DNA of 51,751 bases from Lachnospiraceae bacterium (GCA_900766915.1 CAAFXE010000101.1:1-51751), one strand, 5' to 3'; positions 17,832 through 27,108 are shown, numbered from the stretch's first letter. Translations and numbers: made by a program. Notes: generated by a model from the sequence alone, not told the origin.

Positions 17832-18770
17832 TTAACCCTTTATCAGTTTTAGTTCACCAAATTTCTTAGAAATTACATCGGATCCTAAGATAATGATCAG
17901 GAACACTCCCAATACAATATCCTGAACAGCATCCGAAAATCCCATAGCAATAAATCCGTTGAAGATGATTGTGATAGATACAGCTCCGATTAAGATCAGC
18001 AATGGCATGCAATCTACATACTTTCTTAAATGTCTTCCCAGAATTACACACATAATAGGCTGAAAAATCATTCCCATGGAAGTCATTTCAATTCCGGCTG
18101 TAATGGATCCCGAATAGCAAATATACAATAATGCGATAAATCCACCGAAGATTCCTGTTAACAGAATTGCCCAGAATTTTGTACTGTCTGCGTTGATTCC
18201 AAGATTTTTACACATCTTTTCATCGTTTCCTACTGCAGTAATGTGATTTCCGATTCTTGTTCTGTAATATAAGAAGTAAGCAAAAACACCTACTGCCAAT
18301 GTAATGATTACATTAAATGGATAAGAAGCGATTGCACTCTGTTCTGCACTGATTCTTAAATATCCGGAACTTCCTACTAATTTTGATCCTGCAACTTCAA
18401 AGACCATCAAAATCCCGATGGAGATTACCATACATGGAATTCTAAGCCAGCGGTACAAAGTTGCCATAACTGTAGAGACAAGCATTGCTCCTATAAAGCA
18501 CCCAAGGACTAAGCCTGCGGCTCCAATCTTCTGGGACAGGATACCTCCAAGAATTGCAGCAAAAACTGCTCTGGCTCCAATACTAAAGTCCATTAATCCT
18601 GCATCCATTACCAGATACATACTAAGACCCATCATCATAGGAATCATACTTTGACTGATAACAATTGTTAAGCTATGCACACCAAATCCCGGTGATATGA
18701 TTGTAAAAACCAAGAATAGTAATATCGGCATTGCTATCAATTTTATTACGTTTAACACACTCTTATTCAT
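17832..18770 (-). CDS. Sugar ABC transporter permease (RbsC family), second
   Basis: A 312-aa inner-membrane protein of the BPD_transp_2 family with eight to ten helices and the AVGNDEKMCKNLGINADSTKFWAILLTGIFGG region that contacts the ATPase (about 170-205). It lies 20 bp after the binding protein. With the permease at 19980-20915 it should form a heterodimer, whereas ribose-type systems usually have one permease gene. Confidence 0.9.
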   Translation of the reverse strand: MNKSVLNVIKLIAMPILLFLVFTIISPGFGVHSLTIVISQSMIPMMMGLSMYLVMDAGLMDFSIGARAVFAAILGGILSQKIGAAGLVLGCFIGAMLVSTVMATLYRWLRIPCMVISIGILMVFEVAGSKLVGSSGYLRISAEQSAIASYPFNVIITLAVGVFAYFLYYRTRIGNHITAVGNDEKMCKNLGINADSTKFWAILLTGIFGGFIALLYICYSGSITAGIEMTSMGMIFQPIMCVILGRHLRKYVDCMPLLILIGAVSITIIFNGFIAMGFSDAVQDIVLGVFLIIILGSDVISKKFGELKLIKG

Positions 18771-18790
18771 AACATTGATATCCTCTGTTT

Positions 18791-19942
18791 TTAGATATTA
18801 GATGTATATTCTTCAATTAATTGTACTAATTTTTCAAGAGTTAAATCGGCATTATTACCTTTATCTAATGTATTTTTGATAACTTCTTCTTCGTAGTACA
18901 AAGTGCTTGCATCTCCAAACCTGTCTGTCCACTTTTTAGCTGAATCTGCATCGTTAATGCTTGACATTGGGAATGCAATGCTGACTTTCTCTTCTGTGAT
19001 AGGAGTTCCTTTTACTCTGTTTGCAAGTATGGTTGTAATCATATACGGGTCGTATCCCCAGCTGATCAGTCCTGCACTTGATACCAGACAATCTTTTTCA
19101 AATAATTCCGGCATAGTATCCGGGAAGTCGATCGTTGCCAGTTTTACTCTGTCACTCTTTCCTGCATCTTCAATTGCTTTTGCAACTGCTTCGTGCATGC
19201 CAGCACCTGTAGTTCCTACTACGAAGATTGCATCCAGATCACTGTAAGCTGATAAGAAGCTTTCAGCTGCACTTGTAGCATCAGAAGCCTGTCCTAATGC
19301 TCTTGCCTCTGCCACGATTTCCATACCTAATTCTTCACATGCCTTCTGTGCACCTGCTTCACGACGGTCGGTTGTTGTGTTACCTTTTGCCTGAGAAATG
19401 ATTGCTACTTTCTTGATCCCGCGTTCATGCATATCTGCCATTACCTGGTATCCTGCCTGTTCTTCATCTTCATAGCAGTTTCCAATGTAATATTCTGAAG
19501 CATTGATAAAATCTAATACATCCTGATCTAAAATGGTTCTGAATGTAATTCCCCAGTAAACACCGGCTTCTTCACACATAGAGCATACAGATGTTAAAAC
19601 TGCATCTGATGGAGGGGAGAAGATAATTCCCTTCGCTCCTGCTGCAATCTGATCTTCCACGAACTGGATGGTAGCATCTGTGGATGCACCTACACCACCC
19701 TGGAATACTACGGTACCGCCTAAATCATTTACCATGGTTGTAATATTGTGGCTCATTAAACTAAACATTGTTGAACCACTGTCCGGAAGACCTACTGCAA
19801 GCTTAAATTCTTCGCCTGCCGGTGCTGCTTCCTCTGTAGCACTTGCTTCATCATTTGTAGAGGCTTCCTTGTTTCCACAGCCTACAACACAACCAAAAAC
19901 CATTGCTGCAGCTAATACAACTGCTAATAATCTTTTTTTCAT
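18791..19942 (-). CDS. Periplasmic-binding-type sugar lipoprotein (Peripla_BP_4)
   Basis: A 383-aa ligand-binding lipoprotein of the RbsB/LacI type. The signal peptide ends in the lipobox VVGC (Cys22), followed by an Asn/Glu/Ala linker. The mature domain has the type I fold (GKSDRVKLATIDFPDTM, NTTTDRREAGAQKACEELGM). It sits between two RbsC-type permeases. The ligand is unknown and presumably a glycoside cleaved by the GH106-like enzyme. A strong GGAGAGG ribosome site suggests high expression. Confidence 0.92.
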   Translation of the reverse strand: MKKRLLAVVLAAAMVFGCVVGCGNKEASTNDEASATEEAAPAGEEFKLAVGLPDSGSTMFSLMSHNITTMVNDLGGTVVFQGGVGASTDATIQFVEDQIAAGAKGIIFSPPSDAVLTSVCSMCEEAGVYWGITFRTILDQDVLDFINASEYYIGNCYEDEEQAGYQVMADMHERGIKKVAIISQAKGNTTTDRREAGAQKACEELGMEIVAEARALGQASDATSAAESFLSAYSDLDAIFVVGTTGAGMHEAVAKAIEDAGKSDRVKLATIDFPDTMPELFEKDCLVSSAGLISWGYDPYMITTILANRVKGTPITEEKVSIAFPMSSINDADSAKKWTDRFGDASTLYYEEEVIKNTLDKGNNADLTLEKLVQLIEEYTSNI

Positions 19943-19979
19943 TTGTTCCTCTCCTTTTCTGAGTGATAATAAAAGTGTG

Positions 19980-20915
19980 TTATTTAATAACTGTCATATG
20001 TTTTCTATCAAAGGAAATTGCTACTGCAAGCAGGAATACAATTCCCTGAATTAACTGTTTGTCTCTGGTCAGTAAACCCATCAAAGTCATACCGTTTGCC
20101 AAAAATGCCATGGTAAAGCTTCCGATCAGGACTGACCTGAATTTTGCTGCAGAACCACCTGACAATGGAAGTCCCCCAAGCAATGCTGCGCACCAGACAT
20201 TCATCATCAGATCGCTTCCTGTTGTTGCGGAAGCAGTACCCGTTCTGATCAGGCTGAAAAATCCTAAGACACCCATGACTGCGCCCATATTAATAAAAGT
20301 AAGGTATTTTACCTTTCTTACAGAGATGCCTGATAATCTGGCAGCCTCTGCACAGGATCCTACCGCCCTGCACTGTTTTCCGTAAGCCGTGAAGTTAAAA
20401 AGGTACAGTCCCAACAATACGATGATTACCATTGCGGCAATTTTTAATGACATCGTGTTCCATTTTAACATTGCAATCGGTGCAGATAAAGTGCCACCGT
20501 CAAGAATCAGAACGAGGATGCCGCTAAAGATTGACTGCGTCGTCATTGTAGCAATCAGTGATCCCAGTTTCATATCTGCATGGACAAATCCGTTAAACGC
20601 ACCAAAAACCGCTCCCACAACAATCGCAACCGGCAATGCCAGAATCGGGGAAATCTTCGCAACTACCGCTGCACAGGTACAGCTGACCGCCATCACAGTC
20701 CCCATGGAAAGGTCCAGATTTCCTACTGCCATGATAAAGGAAAATGCAACTGTGGCAATGAGAATAAAAAAGCTGCTATTGATGACCGCCATAATGTTTT
20801 TTCCCTGGAAAACCTTACCGCCTGTTACGATTTGAAAAAAAACGATGACACCAATCAGACCGAGCATCGGAAAAAGTGTCTTAAAATTTATTTTTTTCAA
20901 GAATTTCTTATCCAT
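19980..20915 (-). CDS. Sugar ABC transporter permease (RbsC family), first
   Basis: A 311-aa polytopic membrane protein of the BPD_transp_2 family. The typical helix MAVGNLDLSMGTVMAVSC (about 63-80) and the cytoplasmic AVGSCAEAARLSGISVRKVKYLTF (about 185-208) are present, as is GGLPLSGG. It follows the ATPase gene by 13 bp with GAGGTGG before ATG. Confidence 0.92.
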   Translation of the reverse strand: MDKKFLKKINFKTLFPMLGLIGVIVFFQIVTGGKVFQGKNIMAVINSSFFILIATVAFSFIMAVGNLDLSMGTVMAVSCTCAAVVAKISPILALPVAIVVGAVFGAFNGFVHADMKLGSLIATMTTQSIFSGILVLILDGGTLSAPIAMLKWNTMSLKIAAMVIIVLLGLYLFNFTAYGKQCRAVGSCAEAARLSGISVRKVKYLTFINMGAVMGVLGFFSLIRTGTASATTGSDLMMNVWCAALLGGLPLSGGSAAKFRSVLIGSFTMAFLANGMTLMGLLTRDKQLIQGIVFLLAVAISFDRKHMTVIK

Positions 20916-20928
20916 ATTTCCACCTCTT

Positions 20929-22428
20929 TTATACCATGTAATTTATCAGCTTGTTCTCGGTCAGTTCTTCTTCTCTGCGGAACTCACCGCTGTTCTGCCC
21001 ATTTTTCAGGACAATAACTCTGTCACTCATTCCTATTACTTCTGGTAACTCCTCGGAGATAAGGATAATACTCTTTCCCTGATTTTTCAGATCTGTCAGC
21101 AATTGATAAATACTTGCTTTTACACCAATGTCGATTCCTCGTGTTGGACAATCCAGAATGAAAATATCCGCACCAAAGCCAAGCCATTTTGCAATTGCCA
21201 CCTTTTGTTTGTTTCCACCGGACAGTTCTGAAACATACTGGTCAATGTTCTGCATTTTAACATCCAGTTTTGCTGTCCATTCCTCAACAAATTTCCTTTC
21301 CAAAGAAGGAGAGATAAAGGAAGCCTTGGAAAGCTTATCATAGGAAGGAACCGCCACGTTATCCCGAATCGGTGAATTTACAAACAAGGATTCCTGATCT
21401 CTGTTTTTTCCAATATAGGCAATCTTTTTCTTCATTGCACTACTTGGACTTAAAATCTTTTCGCCCTTTCCATCTACAACGGAGCCTTCTTTTACCGGTA
21501 TTGCACCAAAAGCTGCTTTACCGATATCGTGCATTCCACTGTCGGCCAAACCGCCAAATCCAAGAATTTCTCCTCTATGTAACTCAAAAGATACATTATT
21601 TAAATTTGAAGTGGTAATATTATCCACTTTCAACACGACCTCATCATCATATGTTGCTACCATATCTTCACGGTAATAGCTTCCTGTGATTGTTCGCCCT
21701 ACCATTAAGCTCTTGATCTTTTCCGGTGAATATTCATCTTTTTCCAAAGTTCCAATGTAATCACCATCTCTTAAGATAGTAAGTCTATCGCATTTATCCA
21801 TCATTTCATCAATATCATGAGAAATGAAAATAACGCTGTTGCCCTCTTTTTTAATTTTCTCCATCATGGAGTAGAGAATATCACGTCCATTCTGACTAAG
21901 TGCTGTTGTTGTTTCGTCTACAATCAGAATCTGTGGATTTAAATTGGCTGCCCTTGCCAGTTCTACTAATTTTCCTTCTTCGAAATTTCTGTTTCCGATC
22001 TTATCTTTCACATCAAGATCACGAACGCCGATTTTATGGAGAATTTTCTCCGCCTCCTGGAATATTTTTTTATTATCTAATATTCCATATTTTGTAAATC
22101 TCTTTTCATTTCCTACGAACACGTTGTGTGCAACTGACAAATTATCAAAGGTTGCTTTTTCCTGTAAGATCATGCAGATTCCTTTTGCATTTGCCTCTAC
22201 ACTGTTTTTTACGGAATATGGCTCTCCATGAAAGTGGATCGTACCGCTGTCTGCCGGCTGAATCCCTGCAATGATAGAAGTCAATGTTGATTTTCCTGAA
22301 CCATTTTCTCCGATCAGCCCAAGTACTTCTCCACTTTTTAATTCCAGATGTACACCTTTCAATGCACGTGTTATACCAAAGGATTTGCTCATATTCTCAA
22401 CTGTTAATAAATACTTTTCTGATTCCAT
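20929..22428 (-). CDS. Sugar ABC transporter ATP-binding protein (RbsA/MglA type)
   Basis: A 499-aa protein with two fused ATPase domains. Domain 1 has Walker A GENGSGKST (40-48), an atypical signature (NFEEGKLVELARAA) and Walker B LIVDETTTAL. Domain 2 has the degenerate Walker A usual in this family (FGGLADSGMHDIGKAAFG), an intact signature LSGGNKQKVAIAKWL and Walker B IFILDCPTRGIDIG. It powers the two RbsC-type permeases next to it and is the first gene of the leftward operon. The 166-bp gap to the divergent response regulator must contain both promoters. Confidence 0.93.
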   Translation of the reverse strand: MESEKYLLTVENMSKSFGITRALKGVHLELKSGEVLGLIGENGSGKSTLTSIIAGIQPADSGTIHFHGEPYSVKNSVEANAKGICMILQEKATFDNLSVAHNVFVGNEKRFTKYGILDNKKIFQEAEKILHKIGVRDLDVKDKIGNRNFEEGKLVELARAANLNPQILIVDETTTALSQNGRDILYSMMEKIKKEGNSVIFISHDIDEMMDKCDRLTILRDGDYIGTLEKDEYSPEKIKSLMVGRTITGSYYREDMVATYDDEVVLKVDNITTSNLNNVSFELHRGEILGFGGLADSGMHDIGKAAFGAIPVKEGSVVDGKGEKILSPSSAMKKKIAYIGKNRDQESLFVNSPIRDNVAVPSYDKLSKASFISPSLERKFVEEWTAKLDVKMQNIDQYVSELSGGNKQKVAIAKWLGFGADIFILDCPTRGIDIGVKASIYQLLTDLKNQGKSIILISEELPEVIGMSDRVIVLKNGQNSGEFRREEELTENKLINYMV

Positions 22429-22528
22429 CCATGCTCTCCTTCCTTCAAGTTGTTATGGCTTTAGTTTATAGGAGAAGTTTGTATATTAAAATGTTACAAT
22501 CCTTATATTTTGTTCAAATTTTACACGA

Positions 22529-22560
22529 TTCAACATTTTCTCTAAAAATTTTGTTATAAT
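22529..22560 (+). promoter_or_regulatory. Probable promoter of the yesN/yesM-like pair
   Basis: A good -10 TATAAT (22555-22560) lies 35 bp before the response-regulator ATG. The -35 is weak (TTCAAC/TCAACA near 22529-22535, 19-20 bp away), as expected for an activated promoter. The same gap must contain the leftward promoter of the transporter operon, which I could not place with confidence. Confidence 0.4.
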
Positions 22561-22594
22561 CCATTCATAAAAAACAGGTACGGGGGAACGAGCG

Positions 22595-24091
22595 ATGAGA
22601 GATTTTGAACCCATTAAGATACTTCTTGTTGATGATGATCAGCTGGTATTAAATGATCTGTGCAGCCTGATTGATTGGGAAAATGAAGGGTATGAGATTG
22701 TGGGAACCGCCTTCAACGGAAAACAGGCATTGGAGCTGTTTAAAAAGTTTCAGCCCAACATTGTGCTGACTGATATCATTATGCCCATTATGAACGGTAT
22801 CGATTTGATCAAAGAGATTAAAAAACATCATGACAAAACAGAATTCCTTATACTGTCTTCTTATGATGAATTTTCCTATGCAAAATCTGCCATGGCTCTG
22901 GGTGTCTCAGATTATGTTCTGAAAATGGAACTTACCCCTGAATATTTACTGGAAAAATTAAACGATTTATCATCAAAAATAAGAAATAACCAGAAATCCT
23001 TCTTTTATCACCAAAGGCTGATCCTGCAGGAATACATGCAGCATCAGGATGTGGAAAGCAGCATCTTTGATAAAATTTCAAATAAAAAATTTGATTTCTA
23101 TGCCATTGGTCTGGACTCCGGTTATCGCCGGGAGGTGTTTTGTCAGCATACGCTCAAACCTTTTTCCTCCCACACGCTCAGCATGATGAAAGAGAGCTTT
23201 CATTTATCCGATCACGACCTGATCTTTACCTTTAAACACTATATCATCATCGGTTATCTCTCTAAATTGGTGTCCTCACGATCAAAAAGCAACCGTCGTG
23301 ACATTGCGGAATTGTTGTCTCAGCTGCCATTCACGACAAAATTGTTTTATTTGGAGCAACAATGTACGATAAAGAGTTTTCGCACATTGTTCGAGAAGAA
23401 ACTAAATATTTGCAATTACCAGCTTCTGTTTTCTTCTATGACACAATTTTCATTAGAAAGAACCGGTGATTCCCACAATCACAAAGCTTATGCATCCGCC
23501 TCTCCTTCCGTACCTTTATCCCAGCTGTTCTCGGAACAATCCACCGAGCAGGATATTTTAGAATATATGAAAACTATCCATGACCATATGCAGACATCCG
23601 CTGCAGTCGCACTGTACCAATATGCCTGCAGAATTACGAATCAAAATCCGGACGTATCTGTCTGTTTCTCTGATGCTGATAGTTTTTCTGAATTTATCAT
23701 AAATTGCTACCACGAATACATGGCACAGAAAGAATCCGAAAAATCCTATTCCTTGCATGTTGCCAGAGCCATTTCTTATATTGAATCGAATTACTCCAAT
23801 TCTAATCTTTCTAATGAAGTGATTGCGGATAATTTAGGAATCAGCTGTGGCCGCCTCAGTGTTCTGTTTAAGAAAGAAACCGAAAAAACATTGGGAGAAT
23901 ACATTACTGACTATCGCGTTCGGAAGGCTACCGAATTATTACTAAACTCCAACAAAAAAATATATGAAATTGCATCCATGGTCGGTTATAATTCTTCACA
24001 ATATTTCAGCCAGATTTTCTTACATAAAACCGGAAAAAAACCTTTAGATTTTCGACAGGCTTCCATTACTACCATCAAGATCGGAGAATAG
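22595..24091 (+). CDS. YesN-type response regulator with AraC HTH
   Basis: A 498-aa two-component regulator. The receiver domain (1-125) has the acidic pocket LVDDDQ (D13-D15) and the phospho-acceptor D60 in VLTDIIMP. A long central region of unknown fold follows, and the C-terminal AraC double HTH (about 390-495) ends with YNSSQYFSQIFLHKTGKKPLDFRQ, split over its last helices. The kinase starts 2 bp downstream. Divergent placement indicates that it controls the Rbs-type importer and GH106-like operon. Confidence 0.94.
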   Translation: MRDFEPIKILLVDDDQLVLNDLCSLIDWENEGYEIVGTAFNGKQALELFKKFQPNIVLTDIIMPIMNGIDLIKEIKKHHDKTEFLILSSYDEFSYAKSAMALGVSDYVLKMELTPEYLLEKLNDLSSKIRNNQKSFFYHQRLILQEYMQHQDVESSIFDKISNKKFDFYAIGLDSGYRREVFCQHTLKPFSSHTLSMMKESFHLSDHDLIFTFKHYIIIGYLSKLVSSRSKSNRRDIAELLSQLPFTTKLFYLEQQCTIKSFRTLFEKKLNICNYQLLFSSMTQFSLERTGDSHNHKAYASASPSVPLSQLFSEQSTEQDILEYMKTIHDHMQTSAAVALYQYACRITNQNPDVSVCFSDADSFSEFIINCYHEYMAQKESEKSYSLHVARAISYIESNYSNSNLSNEVIADNLGISCGRLSVLFKKETEKTLGEYITDYRVRKATELLLNSNKKIYEIASMVGYNSSQYFSQIFLHKTGKKPLDFRQASITTIKIGE

Positions 24092-24093
24092 GT

Positions 24094-25857
24094 ATGAAAA
24101 AGAACACCAGTATCCTGACAAAAAAGCTGACAAGAGAAGTGTTGAAAAAATACTTTCTCCTGATGATTTTATTTTTCCTTTTATTAATTATTACAATATC
24201 TCCAGTCATTATTATCAGCGAAAGCAAAAAACTGGAAGAAAAGACAGAATTTATTTCTGCACAGTATGAGCAGACATTAACAGCCATAGAATCCCAGATG
24301 AATTCCTTTGTTACCAGTACGGAACTGGACAGTTTACTGCAAAATTACAGAAACGATCCACAAAAAAGCTCCCGAGAATTGATTAACCAGGCACTTCAAA
24401 GCTATCAGTCCTCCTTCCGCCAAATAAGCTACTGTATGATCGAAGGGCCTGACAATTCATTCTTCAGTCCCTTTACCAACGGCTTAAGTCCGGCTTCCAC
24501 AATATGCAGAGAAGACCCTTATTATCAAAACCTGAAGAATGCCCACTACTTCAGCTATTACTCCAGAATTTACACCCCTTTGGAATTTTACTCCGAACAA
24601 TATAATTCTACGTTCGGAAATACAATCTATACCTCAAGGAGCCTCTTAAAAGATGATTCCAGGTATATTTATACACTGTTTTATAAGGTGGATAATTTAG
24701 TAAGTAACTGTGAGTCTGCCAGAGCAGAAGCCTTTGATTCTTACTGTATAATCAACAGAAATAAGGAGAGAATCTATTCCATATCTGATACGGATACTGA
24801 TTTGTATTCTTCGGATATCTTAAATTCTATCCATACACAAAAGGGAAAGCTGTACAATGTTGGGGGAATTTATTACTATAAAAACATCAGTTATTTTGGA
24901 TGGACAATCATCACCCATATTTCATGGTTTCAACTGTTTTCGCCTCTTTACTCTATCGTTGGGATACTTTTGATATTTTTCATCCTGGTGCCCCTCATTT
25001 TTTACAGGCTGATCGTTTCCTTAAACACGCAGTATCTGGCTCCATTAAGTGATCTGACCGATCAGATTTCCCAGTATTCTGCCGGACAGGATATCAAAAC
25101 AAATATTATGACCGGCGATGAAATAGAAGTTTTGAGCCGTTCTGTTGATAAAATGATTCTGAAAATCAATGCTCAGATTGAGGATATTAAAGAACGTGAG
25201 CGACAGAATTGCATTACTCACTATTCTCTTCTTGCAACACAGATTGACCCGCATTTTATCTACAATACTTTGAATATTATTAATATTCTTGCCAGACAAA
25301 ACGGCCAGGATGATATTGTTGCCATCAATACTGCCCTGTCCAAAATATTAAGAGAACGTTTTAGCGTTAAGGCAACCATATTTGATGAAATTGAAAATGA
25401 ACTTGATACCCTGAAACAATATTGCACGATCATGAAATATCGGTATCAGAACAACATTCATATTGATATCAATGCAGAATCCGGCCTCCTGCATGAGAAG
25501 ATCCCGAAGAATCTTCTGCTTCCAATTGTTGAAAACTCCTTCTATCATGGACTATCTAATGAAGACGACTTCTTTCGTGGTAATATCGATATTTCCATCT
25601 ACTCAATTGACCAGAGGATTGTGGTGGAAATCAGTGATGACGGAAAAGGAATTTCAAAAGAGAAATTAGATTATATTAAAGAAAATAAATGGAAAAGCCC
25701 TGACAAAGACAGAACCCATATAGGACTTTCCAATGTGTATGAGCGGCTTTGCTTTATTTATCATGATGACTTTTCTTTCGATATTTCAAGTACCTTGGGA
25801 TATGGCACTACCTGCAGCATTGTTATCCCATTTTACTCCAAAGAAATGAAGCTTTGA
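24094..25857 (+). CDS. YesM-type sensor histidine kinase
   Basis: A 587-aa membrane kinase. One helix near residues 20-42 and a second near 285-308 flank an extracellular sensor of about 240 aa. A HAMP segment follows (about 310-365). The His-kinase motif is QIDPHFIYNTLN with the phospho-accepting H387. The ATPase has the N box ENSFYHGL, the G1 box DDGKGIS and G2 HIGLSNV. This is the paired kinase of the regulator before it and probably senses the extracellular glycan or its binding protein. Confidence 0.94.
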   Translation: MKKNTSILTKKLTREVLKKYFLLMILFFLLLIITISPVIIISESKKLEEKTEFISAQYEQTLTAIESQMNSFVTSTELDSLLQNYRNDPQKSSRELINQALQSYQSSFRQISYCMIEGPDNSFFSPFTNGLSPASTICREDPYYQNLKNAHYFSYYSRIYTPLEFYSEQYNSTFGNTIYTSRSLLKDDSRYIYTLFYKVDNLVSNCESARAEAFDSYCIINRNKERIYSISDTDTDLYSSDILNSIHTQKGKLYNVGGIYYYKNISYFGWTIITHISWFQLFSPLYSIVGILLIFFILVPLIFYRLIVSLNTQYLAPLSDLTDQISQYSAGQDIKTNIMTGDEIEVLSRSVDKMILKINAQIEDIKERERQNCITHYSLLATQIDPHFIYNTLNIINILARQNGQDDIVAINTALSKILRERFSVKATIFDEIENELDTLKQYCTIMKYRYQNNIHIDINAESGLLHEKIPKNLLLPIVENSFYHGLSNEDDFFRGNIDISIYSIDQRIVVEISDDGKGISKEKLDYIKENKWKSPDKDRTHIGLSNVYERLCFIYHDDFSFDISSTLGYGTTCSIVIPFYSKEMKL

Positions 25858-25868
25858 TATAACCTCTT

Positions 25869-25914
25869 TATAATTTACTTAAAGTATCTTTTTTGCAACA
25901 TTAAGTAAATTATA
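25869..25914. repeat. AT-rich 14-bp perfect inverted repeat
   Basis: TATAATTTACTTAA (25869-25882) and TTAAGTAAATTATA (25901-25914) are exact reverse complements separated by 18 nt, 11 bp after the kinase stop. It may act as a weak terminator, as a binding site, or mark a junction. From 25915 to 26040 I see no other feature apart from AT-rich DNA. Confidence 0.6.
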
Positions 25915-26040
25915 AGCATTTTCCCATCCTAACATTTAGCTTCTGTTTCGTAAAATTATGCATATTATCAATGCGCTTTGCATATAATGCACATGAGATT
26001 TACTTCGCCAAATTCGATTTCTGAAGCAAGTGTATTTTAC

Positions 26041-26069
26041 TTGATTTTCCAAATCATTTATGGTAAAGT
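26041..26069 (+). promoter_or_regulatory. Promoter of the AbiF-associated RNA
   Basis: TTGATT (26041-26046) and TAAAGT (26064-26069) are separated by 17 bp. The predicted start near 26076 lies just before the structured RNA. Confidence 0.65.
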
Positions 26070-26075
26070 AGATGT

Positions 26076-26143
26076 CAGTGATCAGGTTTCAGAAACCTTG
26101 CGAGGTCTGAGGCCGCGGGAGGACCCATGGGCCCTCCTTTTTT
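26076..26143 (+). ncRNA. Structured RNA upstream of abiF (abiF-RNA-like, candidate antitoxin RNA)
   Basis: About 68 nt with three predicted hairpins. Hairpin 1 is AGGTTT/AAACCT (26084-26098, loop CAG). Hairpin 2 is CG-A-GGTC-TGA-GGCC-G-CG (26101-26117). Hairpin 3 is GGAGG/CCTCC with an inner CC/GG (26118-26137), followed by T6 (26138-26143), a typical intrinsic terminator. TCAG at loop 1 can pair with CTGA at hairpin 2 (26107-26110), a possible kissing contact. It lies 26 nt before the AbiF start. A conserved abiF RNA motif has been described at this position in other genomes; identity with that family is inferred from position and architecture, not from a covariance search. Confidence 0.72.
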
Positions 26144-26169
26144 ACTTTTAGAAAGGATTGAGCAGAATC

Positions 26170-27108
26170 TTGGTAAAACCATTTCTTACATATGAACAAC
26201 AGCTTCAAAAACTAAACACCGAGAAAGGTCTTATTATAGATGATTCTGCCTCCGCACTGGAAACATTAAGACAAATAGGATATTTTTCAATAATCGGAGG
26301 ATACAAAACTCCTTTTATAAATCCCATGACTCGCATTTATAAGGACAATACTACTTTTGAGGATGTACTGTCCTTGTACAACTTTGATCGTACACTCCGA
26401 GACATATTCTTTCGGTATATATGTGATGTTGAACTCCATATGCGTGAACTTATTTCATATTACTTTTGCAAACGTCATGGTGAATTACAGAACCAATATC
26501 TGACATCTTTAAATTATGATTGTAGTACCAAAAACAAACTTGTTGCCGTTAACAAACTCACAAGTATTCTCTCTTTCCATGCAAACAATAACAAAGAGCA
26601 CCTGTATCTTCTTCACCAGAGAAGTCGTCATGGAAATGTTCCCTTATGGGTAGCCATGAAGGCCTTGACTTTTGGACAAACATCAAAATTTTATTCTTTA
26701 CTAAAATTTCCTATGAAAACCGATATCTGTAGTGAATTCACAAACATTGATGAAGATACACTTGCAAGCTATCTAGAAAAGCTTTGTCTAATCAGAAATG
26801 TATGTGCCCACAATGAACGTCTTTATTCCTTCCGCTTTGATAAAGATTTTCCTGATACCAAAATTCATCAGAAACTTGGTATCCCCATGAAAGGGGAACA
26901 GTACATATATGGTAAAAACGATTTATTCGGTGCAGTAATTGCTCTAAGATATCTTCTTCCTTCCAAGAGCTTTCGTTTATTTAAAAGTGAGCTGCTAAAA
27001 TGTATCAAGCATTATTTAAAAAGTTCTCCACGAATTACTCGCTCTGAATTGTATCGTTTTATGGGGTTTCCTGATAACTGGGAATCCATTACCCGTTATA
27101 GAATCTGA
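26170..27108 (+). CDS. abiF: Abi_2 family abortive-infection protein (AbiF/AbiD, HEPN)
   Basis: About 312 aa, all helical, with the family-typical N-terminus KPFLTYEQQLQKL. The HEPN ribonuclease motif R-X4-H is intact: R209-N-V-C-A-H214 in LIRNVCAHNERLYS. Proteins of this family act as RNA-cutting toxins or phage-defence effectors. TTG at 26170 is preferred because it lies 12 bp after AAAGGA and starts at the conserved KPFLTYEQQ block; TTG at 26158 directly abuts the ribosome site. It is separated from the RNA by a terminator, so it is expressed by readthrough or from an unseen promoter. It is surrounded by ordinary genes, with no other phage or mobile genes adjoining. Confidence 0.92.
   Translation: MVKPFLTYEQQLQKLNTEKGLIIDDSASALETLRQIGYFSIIGGYKTPFINPMTRIYKDNTTFEDVLSLYNFDRTLRDIFFRYICDVELHMRELISYYFCKRHGELQNQYLTSLNYDCSTKNKLVAVNKLTSILSFHANNNKEHLYLLHQRSRHGNVPLWVAMKALTFGQTSKFYSLLKFPMKTDICSEFTNIDEDTLASYLEKLCLIRNVCAHNERLYSFRFDKDFPDTKIHQKLGIPMKGEQYIYGKNDLFGAVIALRYLLPSKSFRLFKSELLKCIKHYLKSSPRITRSELYRFMGFPDNWESITRYRI

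Noticed and set aside
26158..26169. TTG at 26158 as the AbiF start
   Set aside because: The ribosome site AAAGGA directly abuts it; TTG at 26170 has a workable distance and begins at the conserved KPFLTYEQQ.
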